In this document: positions 26,687-35,052 of the stretch, piece after piece
Position numbering within the stretch: the stretch's first letter is position 1
Layout of the letters: each line of letters opens with the position of its first letter
Source of the DNA: Prosthecodimorpha staleyi
GTDB lineage: Bacteria > Pseudomonadota > Alphaproteobacteria > Rhizobiales > Ancalomicrobiaceae
Direction of reading: 5' to 3'
Length of the DNA stretch: 64,000 bases
Assembly (NCBI RefSeq): GCF_018729455.1
Contig: NZ_JAHHZF010000003.1
Location: 161,052-225,051, forward strand
The notes under the pieces: model-generated
What the model was told of the DNA's origin: nothing
Databases searched by the model: none
The model's input: only the letters and a program-made list of their open reading frames with translations
Made by a program: the position numbers and the translations under genes

Positions 26687-27170
26687 CTCATCCGCCCTTC
26701 GGGCACCTTCTCCCCCCTTGGGGGAGAAGGGAAAAAGCCGTTGAAAAATCTACGGTATACGACCTTTCAGCGCCTCCCGGCTCCACGGCTCCTTCCCCTT
26801 CGCCCCCTTGGGGGAGAAGGTGGCCGAAGGCCGGATGAGGGGGTTTTCGCAGCGAACGCCGATCGGCCGGCAGCGGGAAACGCAAGAAGGAACCGGGCGG
26901 TATGGAACCGGACGGGCAGCGTCGGTTGCCGGTCTCGCCCCCCTCATCCGCCCTTCGGGCACCTTCTCCCCCCCTTGGGGGAGAAGGGGAAAAGCCGTTG
27001 AATAATTGACAGAAACTGGCTTCCCAGCGCCTCCGGCTCCACGGCTCCATCCCCTTCGCCCCCTTGGGGGAGAAAGGGATGGAGCCGGAAGATCGCGCGC
27101 AACTTTTCCCAGATCCCCCAACGCGCTATCCTCTTCGCCCCGCCGGAGGCAGAAGGGGAAGGAATCGGAA
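26687..27170. repeat. palindromic repeat modules, two full copies
   Basis: Blocks starting near 26690 and 26940 (about 250 bp apart) share CTCATCCGCCCTTCGGGC, CTTCTCCCCCCTTGGGGG, then AAAAGCCGTTGAA and GCCTCCCGGCTCCACGG in the spacer, followed by the inverted module GGGGGAGAAGG. A partial unit reaches 27170. The whole gap 26611-27246 holds nothing else. Confidence 0.8.
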
Positions 27171-27246
27171 GCGCAGGCCGGCACCGGATTTTGGCAAACT
27201 TACTACATCGGCGTCCGGTCGGCCTCATCCTGCGCGGCGGTCGGGC

Positions 27247-29025
27247 CTATTGCGCCGGCGGCTGGCCGTCGTTGCGGGCGGAAGCCGGGGCCGAGCCTTC
27301 CCGCAGCCCCTCCTTCAGCTTCTTCTGGATGCGGGCCAGGTCTTCGGGCTCGGGTTTCAGATCGACCGAATGGCGCCACTGGAAGGTCGCCTCCAACTGG
27401 CGGCCGACATGCCAGTAGGCGTCGCCGAGATGGTCGTTGATGACCGGATCCTCCGGGCGCAGCAGGACGGCGCGTTCCAGTTCGCGTACGGCATCGTCGT
27501 AACGGCCGAGCCGGTAGTAGGCCCAGCCGAGGCTGTCGACGATATAGCCGTCGTCGGGCTTCAGTTCGACCGCCTGGCGCACCAGGTCGAGGCCCTTGTC
27601 GAGGTTCAGACCCATGTCGATCCAGGAATAGCCGAGATAGTTCAGCACCGAGGCTTCGTTCGGGTTCAACTCCAGCGCCTTGAAGAAATCGGCCTCGGCC
27701 TTCGGCCACTGCTTCGTGCGCTCGTAGCAGATGCCGCGATAATAGTAGATCGACCAGTCCGACTTCTGCGGCTGCGGGTTCAACGCCACGGCGCGGGAAT
27801 AGACCTCGGCCGCTTCGGCGAATTTCTTGTTCGACCGCAGCACGTCGCCGAGCGCCAGGATGGCGTCGACATCCTTCGGAGCCTTTTCGAGGCTCGCTTC
27901 CAGGGCACGGCGGGACTCGTCGAATTTGGAAAGCAGGCTGTAGTAGCGGCCGATCTGAATGTCGACCATCGGCTTCAGACGGGAATCGGCGGCGATCCGG
28001 CCGAGGATGTCGACGGACTTCTCGTAGTTCTTCATCTGGCCCTGCAGCGAGGCCAAGGTCAGCAGCGGCAGTTCGGCCTTGGGTTCCAGGAACAGGGCCA
28101 ACTGCAGATAGACCGCGGCCATCTCCTCGCCGCCGTCGCGGCCGATCGCCGCGCCGAGGCCGTAGAGCAGTTCCGAGGCGCCGGCCGTCGCCGAAGTCAC
28201 CAGGGGCGCCGGAACCTTGCCGGCGGTGAGGTCCTCGCGGGTCTCCTGGATCAGCGGATGATCCGGAACGATCTTCTCGAAATTGTCGAGAATGCCCGCG
28301 GCCTCCAGCATCTTGCCCTGGCGGGCGAGCGCGCGGGCCTGGGCGTCGGTGACGCGCAACGTGTTCTGGTCGGACTTGTAGGCGGCTCCGAGCCGCTTGC
28401 CGGCCTCGGCGCGGCGGCCGGCCAGATCGGCGATCAGGCCGGAGTGGAAATTCTTGAAGATGCCGTACCATTCCGGGCCGTTGAGCTTGTCGATCGCCTT
28501 CAGGGCGGCGTCGGTGTCGCCCTGGCCGGCATAGGTCCAGGCGGTCAGCACGGCGGCGGTCAGGTCGGTCAGCGGCCGGGCCGCCATCTGCGAGAAATGG
28601 GTCCGCGCCCGCTCGTACTGGCCACGCTTGAAGGCGTCGATGCCGAGCGCGAGGCGGGCCAGCTGGTTGGCCTTGTCGCGCTGGACGACCCGCTGGGCGA
28701 GCGGCAGGGCGTCCTTGATGCGGCCATCGGCGAGCAGCAGCGGGAAGGCGCGATCGATCAGGATCGGATTGCCGGGATCGTTGGAGAGCGCCTCGCGATA
28801 GAAGGTCGCGGCGTTCTCGATGTCGCGCAGCGCTCCGGCGAGGCGGCCGGCGAGATAGTTGCCGGCGAGCGAGGTGGCATGGCCGCCGACCGGCACTTGG
28901 TCCTGGCTGGTCTTGGCTTCGCCGCGCCCGGCGCCCGCAACGGTCGCCAATGCGAGAGCGGCGACGAGCGCGGCAAGGGCGGTCCGGCCGGACCGGCGGC
29001 GGGGATGCAGGCGGGCGACGTTCAT
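27247..29025 (-). CDS. exported TPR-repeat protein
   Basis: A 592-residue protein with a signal peptide (LAALVAALALATVAGA) and more than ten TPR motifs spread across its length (for example AGNYLAGRLAGALRDIENAA, ALGDVLRSNKKFAEAAEVYS, SLGWAYYRLGRYDDAVRELE and GDAYWHVGRQLEATFQWRHS). The layout matches conserved alphaproteobacterial TPR proteins of the cell envelope with unknown partners. It is divergent from ppdK; the 223 bp between them contains both promoters. Confidence 0.85.
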   Translation of the reverse strand: MNVARLHPRRRSGRTALAALVAALALATVAGAGRGEAKTSQDQVPVGGHATSLAGNYLAGRLAGALRDIENAATFYREALSNDPGNPILIDRAFPLLLADGRIKDALPLAQRVVQRDKANQLARLALGIDAFKRGQYERARTHFSQMAARPLTDLTAAVLTAWTYAGQGDTDAALKAIDKLNGPEWYGIFKNFHSGLIADLAGRRAEAGKRLGAAYKSDQNTLRVTDAQARALARQGKMLEAAGILDNFEKIVPDHPLIQETREDLTAGKVPAPLVTSATAGASELLYGLGAAIGRDGGEEMAAVYLQLALFLEPKAELPLLTLASLQGQMKNYEKSVDILGRIAADSRLKPMVDIQIGRYYSLLSKFDESRRALEASLEKAPKDVDAILALGDVLRSNKKFAEAAEVYSRAVALNPQPQKSDWSIYYYRGICYERTKQWPKAEADFFKALELNPNEASVLNYLGYSWIDMGLNLDKGLDLVRQAVELKPDDGYIVDSLGWAYYRLGRYDDAVRELERAVLLRPEDPVINDHLGDAYWHVGRQLEATFQWRHSVDLKPEPEDLARIQKKLKEGLREGSAPASARNDGQPPAQ

Positions 29026-29248
29026 CGAAAGGGTGCTCCGGACCGGTACGGCCGATCATCATCTGACCCGCGAGGATGGCCGTTTTGAGTCAGCTTGTGA
29101 AGGTCGCAATGTAGGGTGCGGCGGGTCCGCCGAAAACCGGTGCGGCTCCGCAGGGAACCGGATTGACCACAAGATGCTTGCATGGCGGCCGAGAGCGTTG
29201 CATTGCGAGCGTGGCCGCCACGGGGCGGCGGCCGACGGAGAGGGTCCG

Positions 29249-31942
29249 ATGACGAAGTGGGTCTACACGTTCGGTGACGGCAAGGCGGAAGGCGCCGCGG
29301 GCATGAAGAACCTGCTCGGCGGCAAGGGCGCCAACCTCGCCGAGATGTCCAATCTCGGCCTGCCGGTGCCGCCCGGCTTCACCATCACCACCGGTGTCTG
29401 CACCTACTATTACGCGAACGGCAACGCCTACCCGCCGGAACTGGCCGCCGAGGTCGACGCCGCGCTGGCCCATGTCGGCACCCTGGCCGGCCGGCGCTTC
29501 GGCGACGACGCCAATCCGCTTCTGGTCTCGGTCAGGTCCGGCGCCCGCGCCTCGATGCCGGGCATGATGGATACCGTGCTCAATCTCGGCCTCAACGACG
29601 TGACCGTGGCGGCGGTGGCGACCGCGGCAGGCGACGAGCGCTTCGCCTACGACAGCTACCGGCGCTTCATCCAGATGTATTCGGACGTTGTGATGGGCAT
29701 CGACCATCACCACTTCGAAGAAATCCTGCAGAATTACAAGGACGACAACGGCTACAGCCTGGATACCGATCTGATCGCCGACGACTGGAAGACGGTCATC
29801 GGGAAGTACAAGGCGATGGTCGAGACGGAAGCCGGCAAGCCGTTCCCGCAGGATGCGCACGAACAGCTGTGGGGCGCGATCGGCGCCGTGTTCGGCTCGT
29901 GGATGAACGCGCGCGCCATCACCTATCGCCGTCTGCACGACATTCCGGAGAGCTGGGGCACGGCCGTCAACATCCAGGCGATGGTGTTCGGCAACATGGG
30001 CGAAACCTCGGCGACCGGCGTCGCCTTCACCCGCAACCCGTCGACCGGCGACAAGCGGCTCTATGGCGAGTTCCTGGTCAACGCCCAGGGCGAGGACGTG
30101 GTCGCCGGCATCCGCACGCCGCAGGATCTGACCGAAGTGGCCCGCATCGAGGCCGGTTCCGAGCGGCCCTCGCTGGAGGCGGTGATGCCGGAAGCCTTCC
30201 GCGAGTTCGTCGCCATCTGCGACACGCTGGAAGCACATTACCGTGATATGCAGGATGTGGAATTCACCATCGAGCGCGGCAAGCTGTGGATGCTGCAGAC
30301 CCGCTCGGGCAAGCGCACCACCAAGGCGGCCCTGAAGGTCGCGGTCGACATGTGCGGCGAGGGGCTGATCACCCGCGACGAGGCGATCCTGCGGATCGAA
30401 CCGGGCGGCCTCGACCAGCTGCTGCACCCGACCATCGACCCTGCCGCCGAGCGCGTCCTGGTCGCCAAGGGCCTGCCGGCCTCGCCGGGCGCGGCGTCGG
30501 GCGAGGTCGTGTTCAACTCCGAGGATGCGGTGGCGGCCAAGCAGGCGGGCCGCCGGGTCATCCTGGTGCGCATCGAAACGAGCCCCGAGGATATCCACGG
30601 CATGCATGCGGCCGAGGGCATCCTGACCACCCGTGGCGGCATGACCAGCCATGCGGCCGTGGTCGCCCGCGGCATGGGCAAGCCGTGCGTCTCCGGCGCC
30701 GGTTCGATCCGGGTCGATTATGCGGCCGAAACCCTGACGTCCGGCGGGATCACGCTGAAGAAAGGTGACATCGTCACCATCGACGGCGCCAGCGGCCAGG
30801 TGCTCAAGGGCCGGGTACCGATGCTGCAGCCGGAACTGTCCGGCGACTTCGCGAAGCTGATGGAATGGGCCGATGCGTCCCGCCGCATGGCGGTGCGCAC
30901 CAATGCCGAGACCCCGGCGGATGCCCGCGTCGCGGTCCGCTTCGGCGCGGAAGGCATCGGCCTCAGCCGCACCGAGCACATGTTCTTCGACGAGGGCCGC
31001 ATCGTCGCGGTGCGCGAGATGATCCTCGCCGACGACGAGAAGGGGCGCCGTCAGGCGCTCGCCAAGCTCCTGCCGATGCAGCGCGCCGACTTCGTCGAAC
31101 TGTTCGAGATCATGCACGGCCTGCCGGTGACGATCCGCCTGCTTGATCCGCCGCTGCACGAGTTCCTGCCCAAGACCGAGGAGGAGATCGCCGAGGTCGC
31201 CAAGGGTCTGGGCGTGCATCCGCAGAAGCTGCGCGAACGCGCCGACGAACTGCATGAATTCAACCCGATGCTCGGCTTCCGCGGCTGCCGGCTGGCGATC
31301 AACTACCCCGAGATCGCCGAGATGCAGGCACGCGCCATCTTCGAGGCGGCGGTCGAGGCCGGCCGCAAGACCGGCCGGCCGGTGGTGCCCGAGGTCATGG
31401 TCCCGCTGGTCGCGATGCGCCAGGAATTCGATCTGGTCAAGGCGCGCATCGACGCCATGGCGGCCGCCGTCGCCAAGGAGAAGGGCACGACGATCGACTA
31501 TTCGGTCGGCACCATGATCGAGCTGCCGCGCGCCTGCCTGATGGCCGGCCAGATCGCCGAGACGGCCGAGTTCTTCTCCTTCGGCACCAACGACCTGACC
31601 CAGACCACCTACGGGCTGTCGCGCGACGATGCCGCCCAGTTCCTCGGGCCCTATCTGCAGCGCGGCATCCTGGAGCAGGATCCGTTCGTGTCGCTCGATC
31701 AGGCCGGCGTCGGCGAACTGGTTCGGATCGCGGTCGAGCGCGGCCGTGCGGTGCGACCGAAGATCAAGCTCGGCATCTGCGGCGAGCATGGCGGCGACCC
31801 GGCCTCGATCCGCTTCTGCGAAAGCGTCGGGCTGGACTATGTCTCCTGCTCGCCCTTCCGGGTGCCGATCGCCCGCCTCGCCGCCGCCCAGGCCTCCATC
31901 GAGGAGAAGCGACACAGCGGCCACGCCGACACGACGGCTTGA
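29249..31942 (+). CDS. ppdK: pyruvate, phosphate dikinase
   Basis: A full-length 897-residue enzyme that interconverts pyruvate, ATP and phosphate with phosphoenolpyruvate, AMP and diphosphate in the cytosol. Visible in order: nucleotide-binding domain with GGKGANLAEMSNLGLPVPPG and VSVRSGARASMPGMMDT; swivelling domain with catalytic His468 in GGMTSHAAVVARG; PEP/pyruvate TIM barrel with GIGLSRTEHMFF, GFRGCRL, FSFGTNDLTQ and the conserved Cys in LGICGEHGGDP. ATG 29249 gives the standard MTKWVYTFGDG start; GGAGAGG precedes it. Confidence 0.97.
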   Translation: MTKWVYTFGDGKAEGAAGMKNLLGGKGANLAEMSNLGLPVPPGFTITTGVCTYYYANGNAYPPELAAEVDAALAHVGTLAGRRFGDDANPLLVSVRSGARASMPGMMDTVLNLGLNDVTVAAVATAAGDERFAYDSYRRFIQMYSDVVMGIDHHHFEEILQNYKDDNGYSLDTDLIADDWKTVIGKYKAMVETEAGKPFPQDAHEQLWGAIGAVFGSWMNARAITYRRLHDIPESWGTAVNIQAMVFGNMGETSATGVAFTRNPSTGDKRLYGEFLVNAQGEDVVAGIRTPQDLTEVARIEAGSERPSLEAVMPEAFREFVAICDTLEAHYRDMQDVEFTIERGKLWMLQTRSGKRTTKAALKVAVDMCGEGLITRDEAILRIEPGGLDQLLHPTIDPAAERVLVAKGLPASPGAASGEVVFNSEDAVAAKQAGRRVILVRIETSPEDIHGMHAAEGILTTRGGMTSHAAVVARGMGKPCVSGAGSIRVDYAAETLTSGGITLKKGDIVTIDGASGQVLKGRVPMLQPELSGDFAKLMEWADASRRMAVRTNAETPADARVAVRFGAEGIGLSRTEHMFFDEGRIVAVREMILADDEKGRRQALAKLLPMQRADFVELFEIMHGLPVTIRLLDPPLHEFLPKTEEEIAEVAKGLGVHPQKLRERADELHEFNPMLGFRGCRLAINYPEIAEMQARAIFEAAVEAGRKTGRPVVPEVMVPLVAMRQEFDLVKARIDAMAAAVAKEKGTTIDYSVGTMIELPRACLMAGQIAETAEFFSFGTNDLTQTTYGLSRDDAAQFLGPYLQRGILEQDPFVSLDQAGVGELVRIAVERGRAVRPKIKLGICGEHGGDPASIRFCESVGLDYVSCSPFRVPIARLAAAQASIEEKRHSGHADTTA

Positions 31943-31951
31943 AAGCTATCC

Positions 31952-31986
31952 AGTTCCGGCCGGTCGCGCCTGGATCGGCCGGAACT
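31952..31986 (+). terminator. stem-loop after ppdK
   Basis: AGTTCCGGCCG and CGGCCGGAACT form a perfect 11-bp stem with a 13-base loop nine bases after the ppdK stop. No U-run follows, so it may stabilise the 3' end or aid rho-dependent termination. Confidence 0.55.
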
Positions 31987-32124
31987 CCAACAGGATCTCG
32001 CTGAGGTCCCGGCGATCGCGACAAGGAGGCAATCGCCGGCGGCCATTGAAGTCGCCACCGCACCGGTTCATGAGCCCGACGGGGTAAAGGATTTCGATCG
32101 AACCACTAACCCTTTGACCGCATG

Positions 32125-32171
32125 GTCAATTCAATCTGACATTTGCGGGACGCTAATGTCAGATTTTGACC
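32125..32171 (-). terminator. long stem-loop at the end of the two-gene low-GC patch
   Basis: AATCTGACATT and AATGTCAGATT pair perfectly over 11 bp around an 11-base loop, and GGTCAA/TTGACC outside extends the stem after a small bulge. It lies two bases past the stop of the minus-strand gene ending at 32173, where a terminator would be expected. Confidence 0.6.
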
Positions 32172-32172
32172 A

Positions 32173-32517
32173 CTAGGCTCGGCGTCGCAGTTCGTCGTTC
32201 TCCATTGCGTCAAGCAAAGAACGAATGTTTTCGGCGAGGGCTTGTGGCATTCCGTCGATGACGGGGTCGACGGCCGCGCGTGAGGCGCGATGCAACGTCG
32301 CCGTCAATCTATCGACCGGCATTTGGTCCCACACGCCTGCAGCGCTGAGTTTCCTGGACATCACAAAGAGATCATCCGCGTCTGCGGCATCACCGGCATT
32401 GACAGATTTGAGACAGGCCTTGAGGGCGGCCAGGAAGGCACTCGCCTTAGCACCATTTGCAAGTTCATTGCCTAGCAAACGAAATTCGGACGGGCGCAAC
32501 CTGCGGAGTTCCATCAT
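32173..32517 (-). CDS. hypothetical protein of a lower-GC gene pair (second gene)
   Basis: About 114 residues from MMELRRLRPSEFRLL; wholly helical by composition, with KASAFLAALKACLKSVNAG, DLFVMSRKLSAAGVWDQMP and ALAENIRSLLDAMENDELRR. Base use is less GC-rich than the neighbours. The frame is open back to 32580, where it would overlap the upstream gene, but the double Met at 32517/32514 seems a better start. No family recognised; a partner role (antitoxin- or immunity-like) is possible only by arrangement. Confidence 0.55.
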   Translation of the reverse strand: MMELRRLRPSEFRLLGNELANGAKASAFLAALKACLKSVNAGDAADADDLFVMSRKLSAAGVWDQMPVDRLTATLHRASRAAVDPVIDGMPQALAENIRSLLDAMENDELRRRA

Positions 32518-32542
32518 GTCTGCTACCTCCAGATGCCCAGCT

Positions 32543-32950
32543 TCAAGCCTCAATGAACTCCAGTTCCAAAGCAATGCCAAAGTCCGAAAATGCGTCGCGC
32601 ACCGCCTCCAGATGTCTCAGCTTGAGATGGGGACGAATGCCGAATCGTCCAGAGGCGTTGTTGATCACCCAATTTGACGTTGTACCGAAATCAGGGTCGA
32701 AAATAATCTCCCCGCCAATTCGAGCCATTTGCTGCGGTCTCACGAGTGCCGGATGACCCAACTTGACATGATTTGGTGGGCGTCTGAATTCGGGAGATCT
32801 CGGAAGCGGATAAAGCAATCCGCCGGTGCGATCGTCACCGGTTTCCTTCAACGCGAACCAAATTTCGCCATCACAGTCAACAACCCAAAGAATGTTGTGA
32901 TGCTTCTGAATGACTTGGGGAATGAGAAGGCCGCTATCGGCAGCACTCAT
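32543..32950 (-). CDS. hypothetical protein of a lower-GC gene pair (first gene)
   Basis: About 135 residues from MSAADSGLLIPQVIQ, mixed alpha/beta. The middle has WVVDCDGEIWFALKE and HVKLGHPALVRPQQMARIGGE. A motif follows, IIFDPDFGTTSNWVINNASGR, cited by its ends, then FGIRPHLKLRHLEAVRDAF and GIALELEFIEA. The N-N-x-S-G-R pattern followed by a helix resembles segments of bacterial toxin-type proteins, but I cannot assign a family. The frame is open to 33076. Its base composition suggests horizontal arrival. Confidence 0.55.
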   Translation of the reverse strand: MSAADSGLLIPQVIQKHHNILWVVDCDGEIWFALKETGDDRTGGLLYPLPRSPEFRRPPNHVKLGHPALVRPQQMARIGGEIIFDPDFGTTSNWVINNASGRFGIRPHLKLRHLEAVRDAFSDFGIALELEFIEA

Positions 32951-33180
32951 GTATCTTTTTAAAGTTCGCGATGTCTTTCTTGTCAGGCTCTGAAGCGTCT
33001 GAGGTGAAAAGGACAGCTCGGCCGCCGACACGCTGCGGGCAGGACCAAGACAAGGTCCAAATGCAAGATCGAGCATGGTTCGAACGGCTTCAAATCAAAA
33101 CGAGCAAACATCTTTCATACGGCAGGAAGATGTGCAAGGCCGCGGCGCGTTCTCGCGATCGCCCGGACACGCAGGAAAAT

Positions 33181-33206
33181 CCCCTCGGACGCAGGCGTCC
33201 GAGGGG
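33181..33206. terminator. strong hairpin, terminator-like on the minus strand
   Basis: CCCCTCGGACG, loop CAGG, CGTCCGAGGGG: a perfect 11-bp GC-rich stem. On the minus strand it is followed by ATTTTCC, giving a rho-independent terminator shape; on the plus strand only TGTT follows. No minus-strand gene is visible immediately upstream (33207-33727), so it may end an untranslated RNA or mark the island border. Confidence 0.6.
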
Positions 33207-33727
33207 TGTTCGGTCCTCGGCGGGCTGGGAGTCCCTGAGAGGAGCCCTATGAACATGTCGCCCTTAACAGCAATATGCCGCAGGGAAAAGCAGGTGCTGC
33301 GACCTTTTGTCGGCTGTTGCAGAAATGCCTATGTAGAAGGCGGAACCGAAGGTCCTCAGGATTGACGACAGCAACGTCATGACTGCAGTGAATTCGAATG
33401 ACAGGCCTGTTCTCCAGGCGACATTCTTGCGATTTTTGAAAGATAGCAGACGAGAATTCAGGAATTTCCAGAAGAAGAAACTTAAGTCGAATCCCCAATC
33501 CGGCCCGGTGAATCCTGACATCGATCGCCCGGCAGGCGGTATCGTTTTGACCGACTCGAGAAGATTTGGCATGCCACAGAAAAGGCGTTGCGTTGGACTT
33601 GCGCCCCTCCGGGCGGTTCGACGGGCCTGATCGGGTCTCGATTGACAGCTTTCCCGCCGGACGGGATGACTGCAGCAGGCGCCCGCCACGCGGCCGGGCC
33701 GACAATCGCCGGAGACCACCGATCGCC
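33207..33727. other. lower-GC intergenic region before meaB
   Basis: About 520 bp with mixed base composition. Short frames exist on both strands (for example 33379-33630 plus), but none shows a ribosome site with a recognisable protein. The last 130 bp is GC-rich and should hold the meaB promoter. A noncoding RNA running leftward into the hairpin at 33181-33206 is possible but unproven. Confidence 0.4.
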
Positions 33728-34684
33728 ATGGCCCGCCCGTTTCCCTCGCTCGACGACATCCGCGCGGGCGGCAAGCCCGCCCTGGCGCGGGCGTTGTCCC
33801 TGATCGAAACCGCCGACGGGACCGAACCGCTCGCGGCTCTGCTCGATGCGGCGACGCGGCGGGCGGACGGGCTGGTCCTGGGCATTACGGGCCCACCGGG
33901 TGTCGGCAAGTCGACCCTCACCAACGCCCTGATCCGTCGCCATCGCGAGGCCGGCCGGACCGTCGGGGTGATCGCCGTCGATCCCTCCTCGCGCTTCACG
34001 GGCGGCGCCCTGCTCGGCGACCGGACGCGTCTCAGGACCGATCCCGACGACGGCGGGACCTTCGTCCGTTCCATGGCGGCGCGCGACCGGCTCGGCGGGC
34101 TGTCCGACCACGCGGTGGCAGCGGTGGTGCTGATGCGGGCGACCTTCGACCGGGTGATCGTGGAATCGGTCGGCATCGGCCAGTCGGAGGCCGACATCGC
34201 CTTCGCGGCCGACACCGTGCTTCTGTGCATCCAGCCAGGTTCGGGCGACAGCCTGCAATTCATGAAGGCCGGCGTGATGGAACTGCCCGATGTCGTCGCC
34301 GTCACCAAGGCCGACATGGGCGAGACCGCGCGACGCGCGCGCGCCGACGTGGAGGGTGCCTTGACCCTGACCCATGCCGCCGCCGACGCGTGGCGCGCCC
34401 GGGTGGTCTCGGTATCCTCGGCCTCCGGCGAAGGACTGGCGGCGCTGGAGGCCGCCGTCGCCGAGCACGCGGCCTGGACGACGGAAGCGGGACGGCTCGG
34501 ACTTCGCAGGGCCGCCCAGGTCCGCCACTGGGTCGAGGATGCGATCCGCCTGCGCTACGGTCAGCGGGGCCTCGCGACCGTCGATGCCGCCGCCGCCCTC
34601 GCGGACTCGGGCGGTCCCTTCGAGGCGATCCGCCGCCTCGCGCAGGACCTGGAGCGGCGGCTGACCGTCCCCGTCGGCAGCTGA
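33728..34684 (+). CDS. meaB: MeaB-type G3E GTPase, methylmalonyl-CoA mutase chaperone
   Basis: A 318-residue P-loop GTPase of the MeaB/ArgK family. Seen: Walker A GPPGVGKSTLTNALI (about 58-72), the switch-like VAVDPSS-type motif (VIAVDPSSRFTGGALLGDR), IVESVGIGQSE, QPGSGDSLQFMKAGVMELPD and the GTP-specificity VTKADM. Family members load and protect adenosylcobalamin on methylmalonyl-CoA mutase. The mutase genes are not in the window. ATG at 33728 gives MARPFPSLDDI; the frame is open further upstream without a better start. Confidence 0.9.
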   Translation: MARPFPSLDDIRAGGKPALARALSLIETADGTEPLAALLDAATRRADGLVLGITGPPGVGKSTLTNALIRRHREAGRTVGVIAVDPSSRFTGGALLGDRTRLRTDPDDGGTFVRSMAARDRLGGLSDHAVAAVVLMRATFDRVIVESVGIGQSEADIAFAADTVLLCIQPGSGDSLQFMKAGVMELPDVVAVTKADMGETARRARADVEGALTLTHAAADAWRARVVSVSSASGEGLAALEAAVAEHAAWTTEAGRLGLRRAAQVRHWVEDAIRLRYGQRGLATVDAAAALADSGGPFEAIRRLAQDLERRLTVPVGS

Positions 34685-35052
34685 GCGCCGGCTTCCAGCT
34701 TTTGTCGATATCGGGCTTCCGTCGGTATCGGGCGGGGCGCGGTCCGGCGAACCGCGGCAGCCGAGGATGGCGACCGGAGGGTCGCCCGCATCGAGAGGAC
34801 CGGATCCTCCTCATTCGATCATTGCTGACGAAGGTTTTTTCCGATCAGAACGGAGCAGCCTGATGGGATCTTGCGTTGTTCGGGGCCGGCGCGATCGCCC
34901 CTGACAGGTGATGCTCTCCATCCGGTAAGCGGATCGGAATCGGTGGTGCACCGGATGCCGCCGGCCGCTCCGGATCGGCCTCGCCCACGATCTCGCCACC
35001 ATTAACGGCTTCTCAAGGTTACCAGGCAGAAAATGCCAGCCGTGGCCATTGA
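34685..35052. other. intergenic region between meaB and the cell wall hydrolase
   Basis: 368 bp. A small direct repeat (TATCGGGCTTCCGT / TATCGGGCGGGG) occurs near 34707-34737. The last part (CCATTAACGGCTTCTC onward) is less GC-rich and probably contains the hydrolase promoter. No gene seen. Confidence 0.4.

Noticed and set aside
29090-31924. 944-codon minus-strand frame opposite ppdK
   Set aside because: Pure antisense shadow of a highly conserved enzyme in GC-rich DNA.
33264-33719. 151-codon minus-strand frame before meaB
   Set aside because: It spans the meaB leader, has no ribosome site and no recognisable fold.
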